8,271 nt of DNA from JAWXVD01 sp044425705 (lineage in GTDB: Bacteria; Bacillota; Clostridia; Lachnospirales; Lachnospiraceae), in the NCBI GenBank assembly GCA_044425705.1, contig JAWXVD010000147.1, positions 1 to 8,271 on the forward strand, written 5' to 3'. The notes beneath the pieces are model-generated. The model made no database searches. It was not told the DNA's origin and saw only the letters and a program-made list of their open reading frames with translations. How positions within the stretch are numbered: position 1 is the stretch's first letter; each line of letters starts with the position of its first letter. The position numbers were made by a program, and so were the translations under genes. Of the stretch, positions 1-6,951 are shown piece after piece.

Positions 1-1490
1 TAACAATCTTCACATATCTCTAAAAATAATTTTGTTCTAACATTTTTAGTCCCATATTGCATGCGATTAAAATCACCTTGCACATAACCATTTACCTTAA
101 AATTAGAAATAAAACGACAAACCAAATTCAACAGTTTACGAATATAACGATTCTCTTCTCCCGTAACTAGCTTTTCCATAACTTCTTGATTAGGCTTTGC
201 ACATAATTGAATCCCCTTACTTTCTAGCTGTGATTGTAAATGCTCTAAGGTTGATTTTCCATCTGTATAAGATGAAAATGTATAAAGCAATTCAGTTTTA
301 TGCTCTCTATGCAGTAATACTTTTCGATTAATTGCTGCTTTATATTTCTCTAATTGCACTTTATCATATCGATTGTTTTCTCCCTGTTCCGTAATTCCGA
401 AATGTTCAATATATATTTTCTTATCACCTTGTACAATCAAAAAATCTGGTGTATACGGCTTCCTTGCATACAAAATATTGTAAGGATATATTGGCTCATA
501 TTCATAATCTATATTGTTTAAATAAAGAAAATTGGCTATTTCTACCTCTTCAAAAGAACGTAGTACTTCATTTTGTATTGTGATTTTCTTCTTTGTCTTT
601 TGATCAATCACTTCCCGCCTAAAATCCTCTAAATCACTACGCATAGTAGAAAAATTTGCTTTTGCAATTTGATGAAAAAACTTATTTAAATCCTCTCCTT
701 CATAAGGGGCATCAAAATAAGATGCAAAAAACAGAATCAGACTATTTACCACACTCTCTTTTTTCATCATTGTATTTCGAAAATAATCTCTTAACACATA
801 ATATAACTTACTATTATCCACAATATGCAATGGTTCATCAGGCATATTGATATGTATAATCGCATTTCCTACTGCATGAAATGTAGAAATAGGTGATACA
901 ATCCCCAACTCTTTATTGATTTTATCCTTTAATTCCTTTACTGCCTTATTTGTAAAAGAAACAATTAATATTTGAGAAGGGGCTACATCTTTCTTCTCAA
1001 CTAAATACTTTACCTTTGCCGCTACCGTTGTTGTTTTTCCAGTCCCTGCACCTGCAACTACTAAACAATAATCCTCATCTGTTAAAACTACACGCCGTTG
1101 GTCTTCATCCAACATAATATTAGAATCTACTTCTGTTAAAATAGTATCTAAATACAACTTTTCTCGTTCTAATTCTTTGCGTAAAAATAATTCATTACAT
1201 CTAGCCGCATATACTTCAATATTTTCATAAATATCTGTAACCCGTAAAACTTGCTCAAAATTAATTCCATTCTTTCTACAATATTTTTTCAGCATTCCAC
1301 TATCAGATAATACTGCAAAATAATGAATCACCCTTTTCTTTTCCTCTAAAATATGAAGATAGCTACTTCTAGGAATATACTTGTTTTCATCTAATAGGTC
1401 ATCAAAAAAATTTTCTAACCACACTATTTCCCTATACTCATCACTCATATTATGACTTTTTTTTCTAAAAAATCTTTCTACTAGTTTCAT
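1..1490 (-). CDS. UvrD/Rep-like SF1 helicase with inserted PD-(D/E)XK nuclease-like domain (partial, 3' end beyond window)
   Basis: An uninterrupted frame of 496 codons runs off the left edge, so the C-terminus is missing. Residues 1-120 are a charged N-terminal region. The helicase core then begins: Q-motif-like DEDQRRVV (128-135), Walker A AGAGTGKT (146-153), motif Ia SFTNKAVKEL (178-187) and motif Ic STFHAVG (202-208), the arrangement seen in UvrD/Rep and helicase IV (HelD) proteins. Residues about 310-425 look like an inserted nuclease domain: E315 in a helix, YTPDF (346-350), YIEHFG (360-365) and a later K382, a PD-(D/E)XK-like pattern. Motif II and the rest of the core should lie beyond the window. 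The likely role is ATP-driven DNA unwinding coupled to cleavage in repair or defence; helicase class is fairly sure, role is inference. The start is uncertain: ATG at 1490 is chosen, an in-frame ATG at 1502 would add four residues, and neither has a strong Shine-Dalgarno site. It lies beyond the ppk terminator, so it is probably its own transcription unit. Confidence 0.85.
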   Translation of the reverse strand, partial: MKLVERFFRKKSHNMSDEYREIVWLENFFDDLLDENKYIPRSSYLHILEEKKRVIHYFAVLSDSGMLKKYCRKNGINFEQVLRVTDIYENIEVYAARCNELFLRKELEREKLYLDTILTEVDSNIMLDEDQRRVVLTDEDYCLVVAGAGTGKTTTVAAKVKYLVEKKDVAPSQILIVSFTNKAVKELKDKINKELGIVSPISTFHAVGNAIIHINMPDEPLHIVDNSKLYYVLRDYFRNTMMKKESVVNSLILFFASYFDAPYEGEDLNKFFHQIAKANFSTMRSDLEDFRREVIDQKTKKKITIQNEVLRSFEEVEIANFLYLNNIDYEYEPIYPYNILYARKPYTPDFLIVQGDKKIYIEHFGITEQGENNRYDKVQLEKYKAAINRKVLLHREHKTELLYTFSSYTDGKSTLEHLQSQLESKGIQLCAKPNQEVMEKLVTGEENRYIRKLLNLVCRFISNFKVNGYVQGDFNRMQYGTKNVRTKLFLEICEDC

Positions 1491-1534
1491 ATGAATAGCC
1501 ATCTCTCACTTTCTTCATACCCATCATCAAATTC

Positions 1535-1563
1535 ATTTTATCCTACCAAACCCTTTACTACAA
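1535..1563 (-). promoter_or_regulatory. Candidate sigma-A-type promoter for the helicase gene
   Basis: Read on the minus strand, a -35-like TTGTAG (1558-1563) is followed by a 17-base spacer and a -10-like TAAAAT (1535-1540). The -10 matches the consensus at five of six bases; the -35 matches only at TTG. Transcription would begin near 1528, giving a leader of about 25-40 bases before the helicase start. The site lies downstream of the ppk terminator, where a new promoter is needed. It is a consensus match only, in AT-rich DNA where chance matches are common. Confidence 0.45.
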
Positions 1564-1608
1564 GCTTTTTTGTGATTTTTTCAACACAATCCTTTACGTA
1601 AATTGTTT

Positions 1609-1731
1609 CTCTTCACACTGAAATTTTCCAGTTCACAGCCCCAAGAGATAAAAACTATACCTTTCCTGCTCTCTTCACACTGAATATCACCCCAGTTCAC
1701 AGCCCCAAGAGACAAAAATAAACCTTTCCAG
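1609..1731. repeat. Tandem direct repeat, two copies of about 62 bp
   Basis: Copy A (about 1609-1668) and copy B (1671-1731) share a 14-base block beginning CTCTTCACACTG (1609 and 1671). They also share an identical 21-base block (1628-1648 and 1692-1712) that contains GTTCACAGCCCC, and both end in a run of A followed by CCTTTCC (1660-1666 and 1723-1729). The two are offset by 62-64 bases because of small indels. The end of copy B is also the left arm of the adjacent inverted repeat, whereas copy A has no matching arm. Nothing here codes for protein. It looks like an intergenic repeat that duplicated locally; whether it recurs elsewhere in the genome cannot be seen. Confidence 0.7.
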
Positions 1732-1780
1732 ACGATTGGTGATGAACGTGTCTGGAAAGGTTTATTTTTTTCTCTTGGGG
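1703..1780. terminator. Long inverted repeat with a bidirectional intrinsic terminator core, ending ppk transcription
   Basis: Arms 1703-1733 and 1750-1780 are complementary over 31 bp with one mismatch (1713 against 1770), around a 16-base loop. The inner, GC-richer stem (GTCTGGAAAGG at 1750-1760 with its complement at 1723-1733) is flanked by an A-rich run on one side and a T-rich run on the other, so either strand gives a hairpin followed by a U-tract. On the minus strand it lies about 50 bases after the ppk stop codon and is the natural end of the ppk transcript. The outer stem (CCCCAAGAGA and its complement) is longer than a terminator needs and lies beyond the U-tract, which suggests the element arose as an inverted duplication of the neighbouring repeat. 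Confidence 0.88.
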
Positions 1781-1820
1781 CGTCACCCTATATTCATTGG
1801 GGCGTCACCCTTTATTCAAG
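1777..1820. repeat. 22-bp tandem repeat overlapping the ppk stop codon
   Basis: Two adjacent 22-base units (1777-1798 and 1799-1820) match at 19 of 22 positions. Both start GGGGCGTCACCCT and continue TATTCA. The second unit contains the last two codons and the TAA stop of ppk (stop at 1812-1814), so the end of the gene appears to have been partly copied into the untranslated region, or the repeat inserted at the gene end. The first four bases of unit one are also the end of the right arm of the inverted repeat, so this repeat and the terminator interlock. Confidence 0.7.
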
Positions 1821-3941
1821 GTGTGTACGAGGTACAAAGACTCTCTCTGCTGTTTCTAATAATGGTTTCTGCGCATTTTCTTTGGCTTGAAGACAGAAAT
1901 ACTCTTGTGAATTGTGAATTTCTTTTCCACGTTTATCCACTTTTTCATAGCTTCCATCTGGTTGCATCACATGTGCCTTAACCGTATCTCTCAATTCACT
2001 ATTTAATATTGCAATCACTTCCTCTTTCAATTTTGGTGCTGTGATTGGAAACATAATTTCCACACGACGTTCTAAATTACGAGGCATCCAGTCTGCACTG
2101 GCACAATACACTTCACATTCACCATCATTTTCAAAATAGAATATCCTACTATGCTCTAAAAAATTCCCTACAATAGAACGAACTTGAATATTTTCACTGA
2201 TTCCAGGTATTCCTACTTTAATACTACAAATACCTCTGACAATCAATTCAATTTGTACACCAGCTGCACTGGCTTCATATAATGATGCTACTACATCTCT
2301 TTCACAAAGGGAATTAATCTTTGCAATAATTTTTGCTGGATGTCCTGCTTTTGCATAATCACGTTCTCTCTCAATCAAAGAAATAAATCTATTTTTTAGC
2401 CACAAAGGTGCAACTGCTAAACAGTTCCAAGAACGTGGCTCTGAATAACCTGAAATCATATTGAAGACTGCTGTTGCATCTTCTCCAATCATTTCCGAGC
2501 AAGTGAGCATACCCATATCCGTATATAATTTAGCAGTACTATCATTATAATTTCCTGTTCCTAAATGCACATATCTACGAATACCATCGTCTTCTCTACG
2601 TACTACAAGAGTGATTTTGCTATGGGTTTTCAATCCTACCAGTCCATAGATAACATGACATCCTGCTTTTTCTAATTTTTTTGCCCAAACAATATTGTTT
2701 TCTTCATCGAATCTAGCTTTTAATTCCACCAAAACTGTTACCTGTTTTCCATTTTCTGCCGCCGTTGCTAAGGCGGCAATAATTGGTGAATTACCACTGA
2801 CACGATATAAGGTTTGTTTGATAGCCAACACCGTTGGATCTTTCGCTGCCTGTCTGATAAACTCAACAACTGGAGCAAAAGTTTGATATGGATGATGTAA
2901 CAGAACATCTCCTTTTCGAATCTGTTCAAAAATATCCTCATGTTCATTTAACTCTGGTACTGGGCTTGGTTCATGCTTTGGATAACGCAAAGCCTGAAAG
3001 CCTTCCATTCCGTACATCTTCATTAAAAAGGTAAGATCTAACGGTCCATTAATATGATAAATATCTTCTTCTTGGATTGCTAATTCTTTTTTAATAATTT
3101 TTAATAATCTTTTATCGATTCCAGCTTCTACTTCCAAACGAATCGCTTGACCCCATTGTCTCTTTTTAATCTGCTTTTCAATTTCTTTCAGCAAATCTGC
3201 TGCTTCTTCCTCATCAATTGATAAATCAGCATTTCTCATAATTCGGAAAGGATAAGCACAAACAATATCATAATTCAAAAATAATTTTTGAATATTTTTT
3301 TCAATGATTTTTTCTAATAAAATCACTGTTGTATCTTCTTTATTTTGTGAAGGAATCATTACATATCTAGCCAATCCACTTGGCACTTGTACCGTGGCAA
3401 ATTCCAAATTTTCTTTCTTTCCTTTTACGGAAACCAGTGCGCCAATATTTAAAGACTTATTTCTGATTAGAGGAAATGGTCTTGATGAATCTACTGCCAT
3501 TGGTGTTAACACAGGATAAATATTTTCATCAAAATACTCATCTACGAATTGACTCTGTGCACTTGTTAATTCTTCATGGTTTTGTACTAAAATCAAATTG
3601 TTTTGTTTTAATAGTGGCAATAATGATCTGTTGTATGTAGAATACTGTAATTGGACAAGTTCATGTGTTGCTGCATTCACACTTGACAATTGTTCTTTAG
3701 GTGTCATTCCAGCAATATCTACCTTTGTATAATTTGCATTTACCATATCTTTTAAAGATGCTACACGCACCATAAAAAATTCATCTAAATTGGACGAAGT
3801 AATACTTAAAAACTTTAATCTTTCAAATAATGGAATAGTTTTATCTCTAGCTTCACTTAACACTCTTTTATTAAATAAAATCCAGCTCAACTCTCTATTC
3901 CAAAAGTATTCTGGTTTACCATACGTCTTTTTTGAACCCAT
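1812..3941 (-). CDS. ppk: Polyphosphate kinase 1
   Basis: Makes polyphosphate by reversible transfer of the ATP gamma-phosphate, through a phosphohistidine. The 709-residue product has the usual PPK1 length and layout. The N-terminal domain opens with EYFWNRELSWILFNKRVL and contains SSNLDEFFMVRV. A head domain follows (about 110-315), then two phospholipase-D-like C-terminal domains. KTHSK places the phosphorylated histidine at H440, and NFLEHSRIFYF gives the second active-site histidine at H597; ARFDEENN and SADWMPRNLERR are further signatures. The NSQEYF-containing tail is also seen in clostridial PPKs. The ATG at 3941 is chosen because AGGAGG lies six bases upstream; the frame stays open to a GTG at 3980, which would add 13 unlikely residues. 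The gene sits 61 bases after ppx, so synthesis and breakdown of polyphosphate are probably co-expressed. It ends at a strong terminator. Confidence 0.97.
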   Translation of the reverse strand: MGSKKTYGKPEYFWNRELSWILFNKRVLSEARDKTIPLFERLKFLSITSSNLDEFFMVRVASLKDMVNANYTKVDIAGMTPKEQLSSVNAATHELVQLQYSTYNRSLLPLLKQNNLILVQNHEELTSAQSQFVDEYFDENIYPVLTPMAVDSSRPFPLIRNKSLNIGALVSVKGKKENLEFATVQVPSGLARYVMIPSQNKEDTTVILLEKIIEKNIQKLFLNYDIVCAYPFRIMRNADLSIDEEEAADLLKEIEKQIKKRQWGQAIRLEVEAGIDKRLLKIIKKELAIQEEDIYHINGPLDLTFLMKMYGMEGFQALRYPKHEPSPVPELNEHEDIFEQIRKGDVLLHHPYQTFAPVVEFIRQAAKDPTVLAIKQTLYRVSGNSPIIAALATAAENGKQVTVLVELKARFDEENNIVWAKKLEKAGCHVIYGLVGLKTHSKITLVVRREDDGIRRYVHLGTGNYNDSTAKLYTDMGMLTCSEMIGEDATAVFNMISGYSEPRSWNCLAVAPLWLKNRFISLIERERDYAKAGHPAKIIAKINSLCERDVVASLYEASAAGVQIELIVRGICSIKVGIPGISENIQVRSIVGNFLEHSRIFYFENDGECEVYCASADWMPRNLERRVEIMFPITAPKLKEEVIAILNSELRDTVKAHVMQPDGSYEKVDKRGKEIHNSQEYFCLQAKENAQKPLLETAERVFVPRTHLE

Positions 3942-3947
3942 CTTACA

Positions 3948-3953
3948 CCTCCT
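3948..3953 (-). promoter_or_regulatory. Ribosome binding site that fixes the ppk start
   Basis: On the minus strand a perfect AGGAGG is followed by TGTAAG and then ATG at 3941. It is the strongest Shine-Dalgarno site in the window and makes the ATG at 3941 the translation start in place of the upstream in-frame GTG at 3980. Confidence 0.85.
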
Positions 3954-3971
3954 GATATTATAATGTACTCT

Positions 3972-3998
3972 AAAATTCACCTTTTAGAAAAGGGTGAA
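3972..3998 (-). terminator. Weak hairpin between ppx and ppk: possible attenuator or processing site
   Basis: On the minus strand TTCACC (3993-3998) pairs with GGTGAA (3976-3981), and the internal TTTT and AAAA can extend the stem past one bulged C. The hairpin is followed by only four T residues (3972-3975). It begins four bases after the ppx stop codon. The short stem and U-tract argue for partial termination or an mRNA-processing/stability structure rather than a full stop. It would let ppk be expressed at a lower level than ppx; this is inference. Confidence 0.35.
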
Positions 3999-4002
3999 AA
4001 TA

Positions 4003-5541
4003 TTAGACTCTCGCTTTCTTTTGCTTAATAATCGGTTTGATATTATATACCTCTTCAAAAAAATCTGCTCTTACAGTAAACATCATTTGCTCTACCGTAA
4101 TATCTTGATCAGAGTTAACTGTAATGATCAATTCTCTATCTTTCAACACAATTCTTACATCTTTAAATTTTTGCTTATGACTTCTATCCAATCCATTAGC
4201 AATACTTAAAATTGCAGCCAATTTTGCAATCACACGATACGATTCTTGATCAATATCGAGATCTTTTCCTATTTCCTCATAGTACTCAAATGGAGTATGA
4301 TTATATTTCACTATATTTGCTAGCATTTTTCTTTCTACATGTGACAGTCCTATCATTTCTGTAGAAAGGATAATTTGATAAGAACATTCTCCTAAATTAG
4401 TCAAACTAATATATTTTCCGCAGTCATGAAGTATTGTTGCTAATCGAAGAATCAACCGTTCTCTTTGCCCCAAGCCATGGCATTTTTTCATGCTATCAAA
4501 AATATTTAATGCTATATTTTCTAATGTTTCCCCTCTTTTCTTGCTTCCCATATATCGTTTACTAATACATTTTGCACAGGCTATAATATCTTCCTCAAAC
4601 TTATGAACATCTGTAATGTATTTATTTTTTTTCGCATATTCGTATGCTATTCCATCACATAAGGTTACACCTGGTGCCCAAATTAATTTTGCACCTAAAA
4701 ATTTCATAACCCTTCTTACTAAGATTGTAGAGATAAATAAAACCTTCATATTACTTTCAGGAATATTGTATTGTGCTGATAATTTAGATGGCATATCGTT
4801 TTTAATAGCATCTACAAAATGATCAAATCCATTCTCATCTATATAACCAATTTCAAAGCCTTCTATATGTTGATTCAAAACTACTGAAACATAATCATCT
4901 ACAATAATAATATGTTCAATTTCTCTATCTTTTAAATATAATTTTTTAAATACAGAAAGTTGTGCGCTAATAATCTCATCCAGAACGATTTCTAATTTAT
5001 TCTGTTGTAAATCTAATTTTGCTATTCTTTCATGCAATCTAAGAACACCAATTTTTAAATTTTGTGTTGCTACGAGAGCGTCTTTATCAAATAATGATAT
5101 TTGTATACTGCCACCACCAATATCAACGATGGCTGTACCCTTTTCTATAATCTTATTAAATTTTTCACCTTTAGACGCAATAGATTTATAATCTAAAAAA
5201 CGTTGTTCCGAATTGCTTAATACCGTAATTCGAATTCCCGTTCGTAATTCTATTTGATTTAAAAGAATGATTGTATTTTCAGTTTCACGTAGAGCGCTAG
5301 TTCCATAAGCAACGTATTCCTCTACTTGATATGTAAGCATAATATCACTAAATTCTTTTAACACGCGACATAATTCATCCACTTTACCAGGACTGATTTT
5401 ACCTGTTCGAAAAGAATCTGTGCCTAAATCAAGTCTATAATTGATACTTTCAATTTCACGCATTTTATTTCTGGTGCCAAATTCAAAAATTTTCAAATTG
5501 ATTTCATAAGACCCTATATCAATCCCTGCAAATAGCTTCAT
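4003..5541 (-). CDS. ppx: Ppx/GppA-family exopolyphosphatase with C-terminal HD domain
   Basis: Predicted to release phosphate from polyphosphate chain ends, or pppGpp 5'-phosphate, in the cytoplasm. The 512-residue protein has the family's actin-like fold: a phosphate-1 loop at AGIDIGSYEIN (5-15), YGTSALRE (79-86), a catalytic-glutamate segment LSNSEQRF (108-115, likely E112) and a phosphate-2 loop VDIGGGSIQIS (139-149). A C-terminal HD-type domain follows with LHDCGK (371-376, H372/D373) and KYNHT (412-416), as in the long Ppx/GppA form. Two departures are visible: the phosphate-1 loop reads SYEIN where many relatives have SNS, and the usual glycine-rich third motif is replaced near 211-220 by IIIVDDYVSV. 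The ATG at 5541 is the only sensible start, because an in-frame TGA lies at 5545-5547; AGAAAGG lies 12 bases upstream, a long spacing. With ppk next, polyphosphate is the likelier substrate than pppGpp. Confidence 0.9.
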   Translation of the reverse strand: MKLFAGIDIGSYEINLKIFEFGTRNKMREIESINYRLDLGTDSFRTGKISPGKVDELCRVLKEFSDIMLTYQVEEYVAYGTSALRETENTIILLNQIELRTGIRITVLSNSEQRFLDYKSIASKGEKFNKIIEKGTAIVDIGGGSIQISLFDKDALVATQNLKIGVLRLHERIAKLDLQQNKLEIVLDEIISAQLSVFKKLYLKDREIEHIIIVDDYVSVVLNQHIEGFEIGYIDENGFDHFVDAIKNDMPSKLSAQYNIPESNMKVLFISTILVRRVMKFLGAKLIWAPGVTLCDGIAYEYAKKNKYITDVHKFEEDIIACAKCISKRYMGSKKRGETLENIALNIFDSMKKCHGLGQRERLILRLATILHDCGKYISLTNLGECSYQIILSTEMIGLSHVERKMLANIVKYNHTPFEYYEEIGKDLDIDQESYRVIAKLAAILSIANGLDRSHKQKFKDVRIVLKDRELIITVNSDQDITVEQMMFTVRADFFEEVYNIKPIIKQKKARV

Positions 5542-5627
5542 TCTTCAACCATACCTTTCTAGCATATAATATTTTTAAATTGTACTACATTACACACTTA
5601 TCACCATTACTTCGCTTATTAACATTC

Positions 5628-6914
5628 TCACTGTTTTCCCAATAAGTAATCGATAAATTGTTGTGCCGTTCTTCCTGATAAACCACCATGGGCTAGCTCC
5701 CATTTATTAGCTTCTAACATGAGTTCATCATATTCCAAAGCAACTTGATGACGCTCTGCTAATGTGGCAACAATATTTTGGAATTCTTTTTTATCAGGTG
5801 CACAGAAGAAAATAGATACACCAAATCTAGCAACCAATGACAATTTTTCCTGTACTGTGTCACTAGCATGCAATAAGTCTCTTCTTCCTTCTTTATCACT
5901 AAATTTTTCTTGAATTAAATGTCTTCTGTTAGAGGTTGCATAAATTAATACATTTTCTGGCTTTTTCTCCAACCCACCTTCAATTACTGCCTTTAAATAT
6001 TTATATTCAATCTCAAAATCTTCAAAGCTTAAATCATCCATATAAATGATAAACTTATAATTCCTATTCTTAATCTGTGAAATCACACTGTTCAAGTCTT
6101 GGAATTGATGCTTATATACCTCAATAATTCGAAGTCCTCTATCATAATATTCATTAGCAATGGCTTTAATACTAGAAGATTTTCCTGTTCCTGCATCACC
6201 AAACAACAGACAGTTATTTGCTTTCTTCCCATTTACGAAAGCTTCTGTATTATCGATTAACTTTTTCTTTGGAATATCATATCCCACCAAATCATCTAAA
6301 TGAACATGCGCAATTTTCAAAATAGGAATAATCTCCTCTTCGTCACTATCTCCTATTCTAAAAGCTTTATGTAACCCAAATTTTCCTACCCCGTACTCCT
6401 TATAAAAACTAGTCAAAGTTTTTTTCATTTCTTCTGGTGTATTATTCCCTTGAAATTGTACCGCCAAGTGGCAAATTCGTTCTTTTATTCTTTGATTATA
6501 TACTTTACTTTCTTCAAAACTACATAAATACGATTCTACCATTCTAAAATCCGCTACTTCAAGCTCTTCCACCATATCATGGAAATTATAGTCGAATAAT
6601 TCTTTAAATATTTTAATATCATGCAATACCACCTGATTGATCGTACCTTCTATTTCTCCACGAATTTCACAAGACTTACTATAGGTATTTTCATGGTTTA
6701 CTAAAAGATTTGTTAAATAACAGTGCCATAAATTTCCATAAAATCCATGAGTTCCTGCCAATTCTATTAAGTGGTGCATACATTCGTATAACAAAGCACT
6801 CTTGTCCTCTTTATTATAAAATTCATCCTTATAATTTTTAATCAGCCAAGATATGTCATCTAATAACTGTCCATCTACAAAATCTCTATATACTATTAAT
6901 TGCTGCTCTCTCAT
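5628..6914 (-). CDS. DUF815-type P-loop (AAA+-like) ATPase with a long N-terminal region of unknown function
   Basis: The C-terminal half matches DUF815 ATPases: LVGYDIPKKKL leads into Walker A GDAGTGKS (239-246), Walker B FIIYMDDLSF (288-297, acidic pair D293/D294), a sensor-1-like YATSNRRHL (325-333, N329), RRDLLHASDTVQEKLSL, ARFG, and GLSGRTAQQF near the end (R415). This core resembles DnaA/IstB-type AAA+ ATPases. The first ~205 residues are helical and rich in Cys, His and aromatic residues (YECMHHLIELAGTHGFYGNLWHCYL at about 43-67), with no fold I can name. No signal peptide or membrane segment is evident, so it is probably cytosolic. The biological role of the family is unknown to me. 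ATG at 6914 is preferred because GGTGA (6920-6924) is well placed; the in-frame ATG at 6926 would add MVRN. It lies about 37 bases after pheA and 86 before ppx, consistent with one operon. Confidence 0.87.
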   Translation of the reverse strand: MREQQLIVYRDFVDGQLLDDISWLIKNYKDEFYNKEDKSALLYECMHHLIELAGTHGFYGNLWHCYLTNLLVNHENTYSKSCEIRGEIEGTINQVVLHDIKIFKELFDYNFHDMVEELEVADFRMVESYLCSFEESKVYNQRIKERICHLAVQFQGNNTPEEMKKTLTSFYKEYGVGKFGLHKAFRIGDSDEEEIIPILKIAHVHLDDLVGYDIPKKKLIDNTEAFVNGKKANNCLLFGDAGTGKSSSIKAIANEYYDRGLRIIEVYKHQFQDLNSVISQIKNRNYKFIIYMDDLSFEDFEIEYKYLKAVIEGGLEKKPENVLIYATSNRRHLIQEKFSDKEGRRDLLHASDTVQEKLSLVARFGVSIFFCAPDKKEFQNIVATLAERHQVALEYDELMLEANKWELAHGGLSGRTAQQFIDYLLGKQ

Positions 6915-6951
6915 ATTTCTCACCATTTACTCTCATTCCCAAATATGTACT

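Noticed and set aside
1736..1981. Plus-strand open frame of 81 codons crossing the terminator and the ppk end.
   Set aside because: It begins inside the terminator loop and then runs antisense to ppk codons; no ribosome site or domain is visible. Other plus-strand frames in the window are likewise antisense to real genes.
3957..3962. Perfect TATAAT on the minus strand just before ppk.
   Set aside because: Transcription from it would begin inside the AGGAGG ribosome site, and the expected -35 position (about 3980-3985) reads AAAAGG. Probably chance in AT-rich DNA.
3942..3980. 13-codon N-terminal extension of ppk from a GTG at 3980.
   Set aside because: The internal ATG has a perfect Shine-Dalgarno site, and the extension is translated over the hairpin and that site and does not resemble a PPK N-terminus.
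5538..5552. Four-codon ORF (M-V-E-E-stop) overlapping the ppx start by ATGA, suggestive of translational coupling.
   Set aside because: AGAAAGG is only one base from its ATG, too close to work as a ribosome site, and such tiny frames arise by chance.
5542..5627. Possible promoter or PhoP-type TTAACA box before ppx, attractive because of the phosphate link.
   Set aside because: Only a single TTAACA-like hexamer occurs and not properly spaced repeats; TATTAT near the start has no recognisable -35 at 17 bases.
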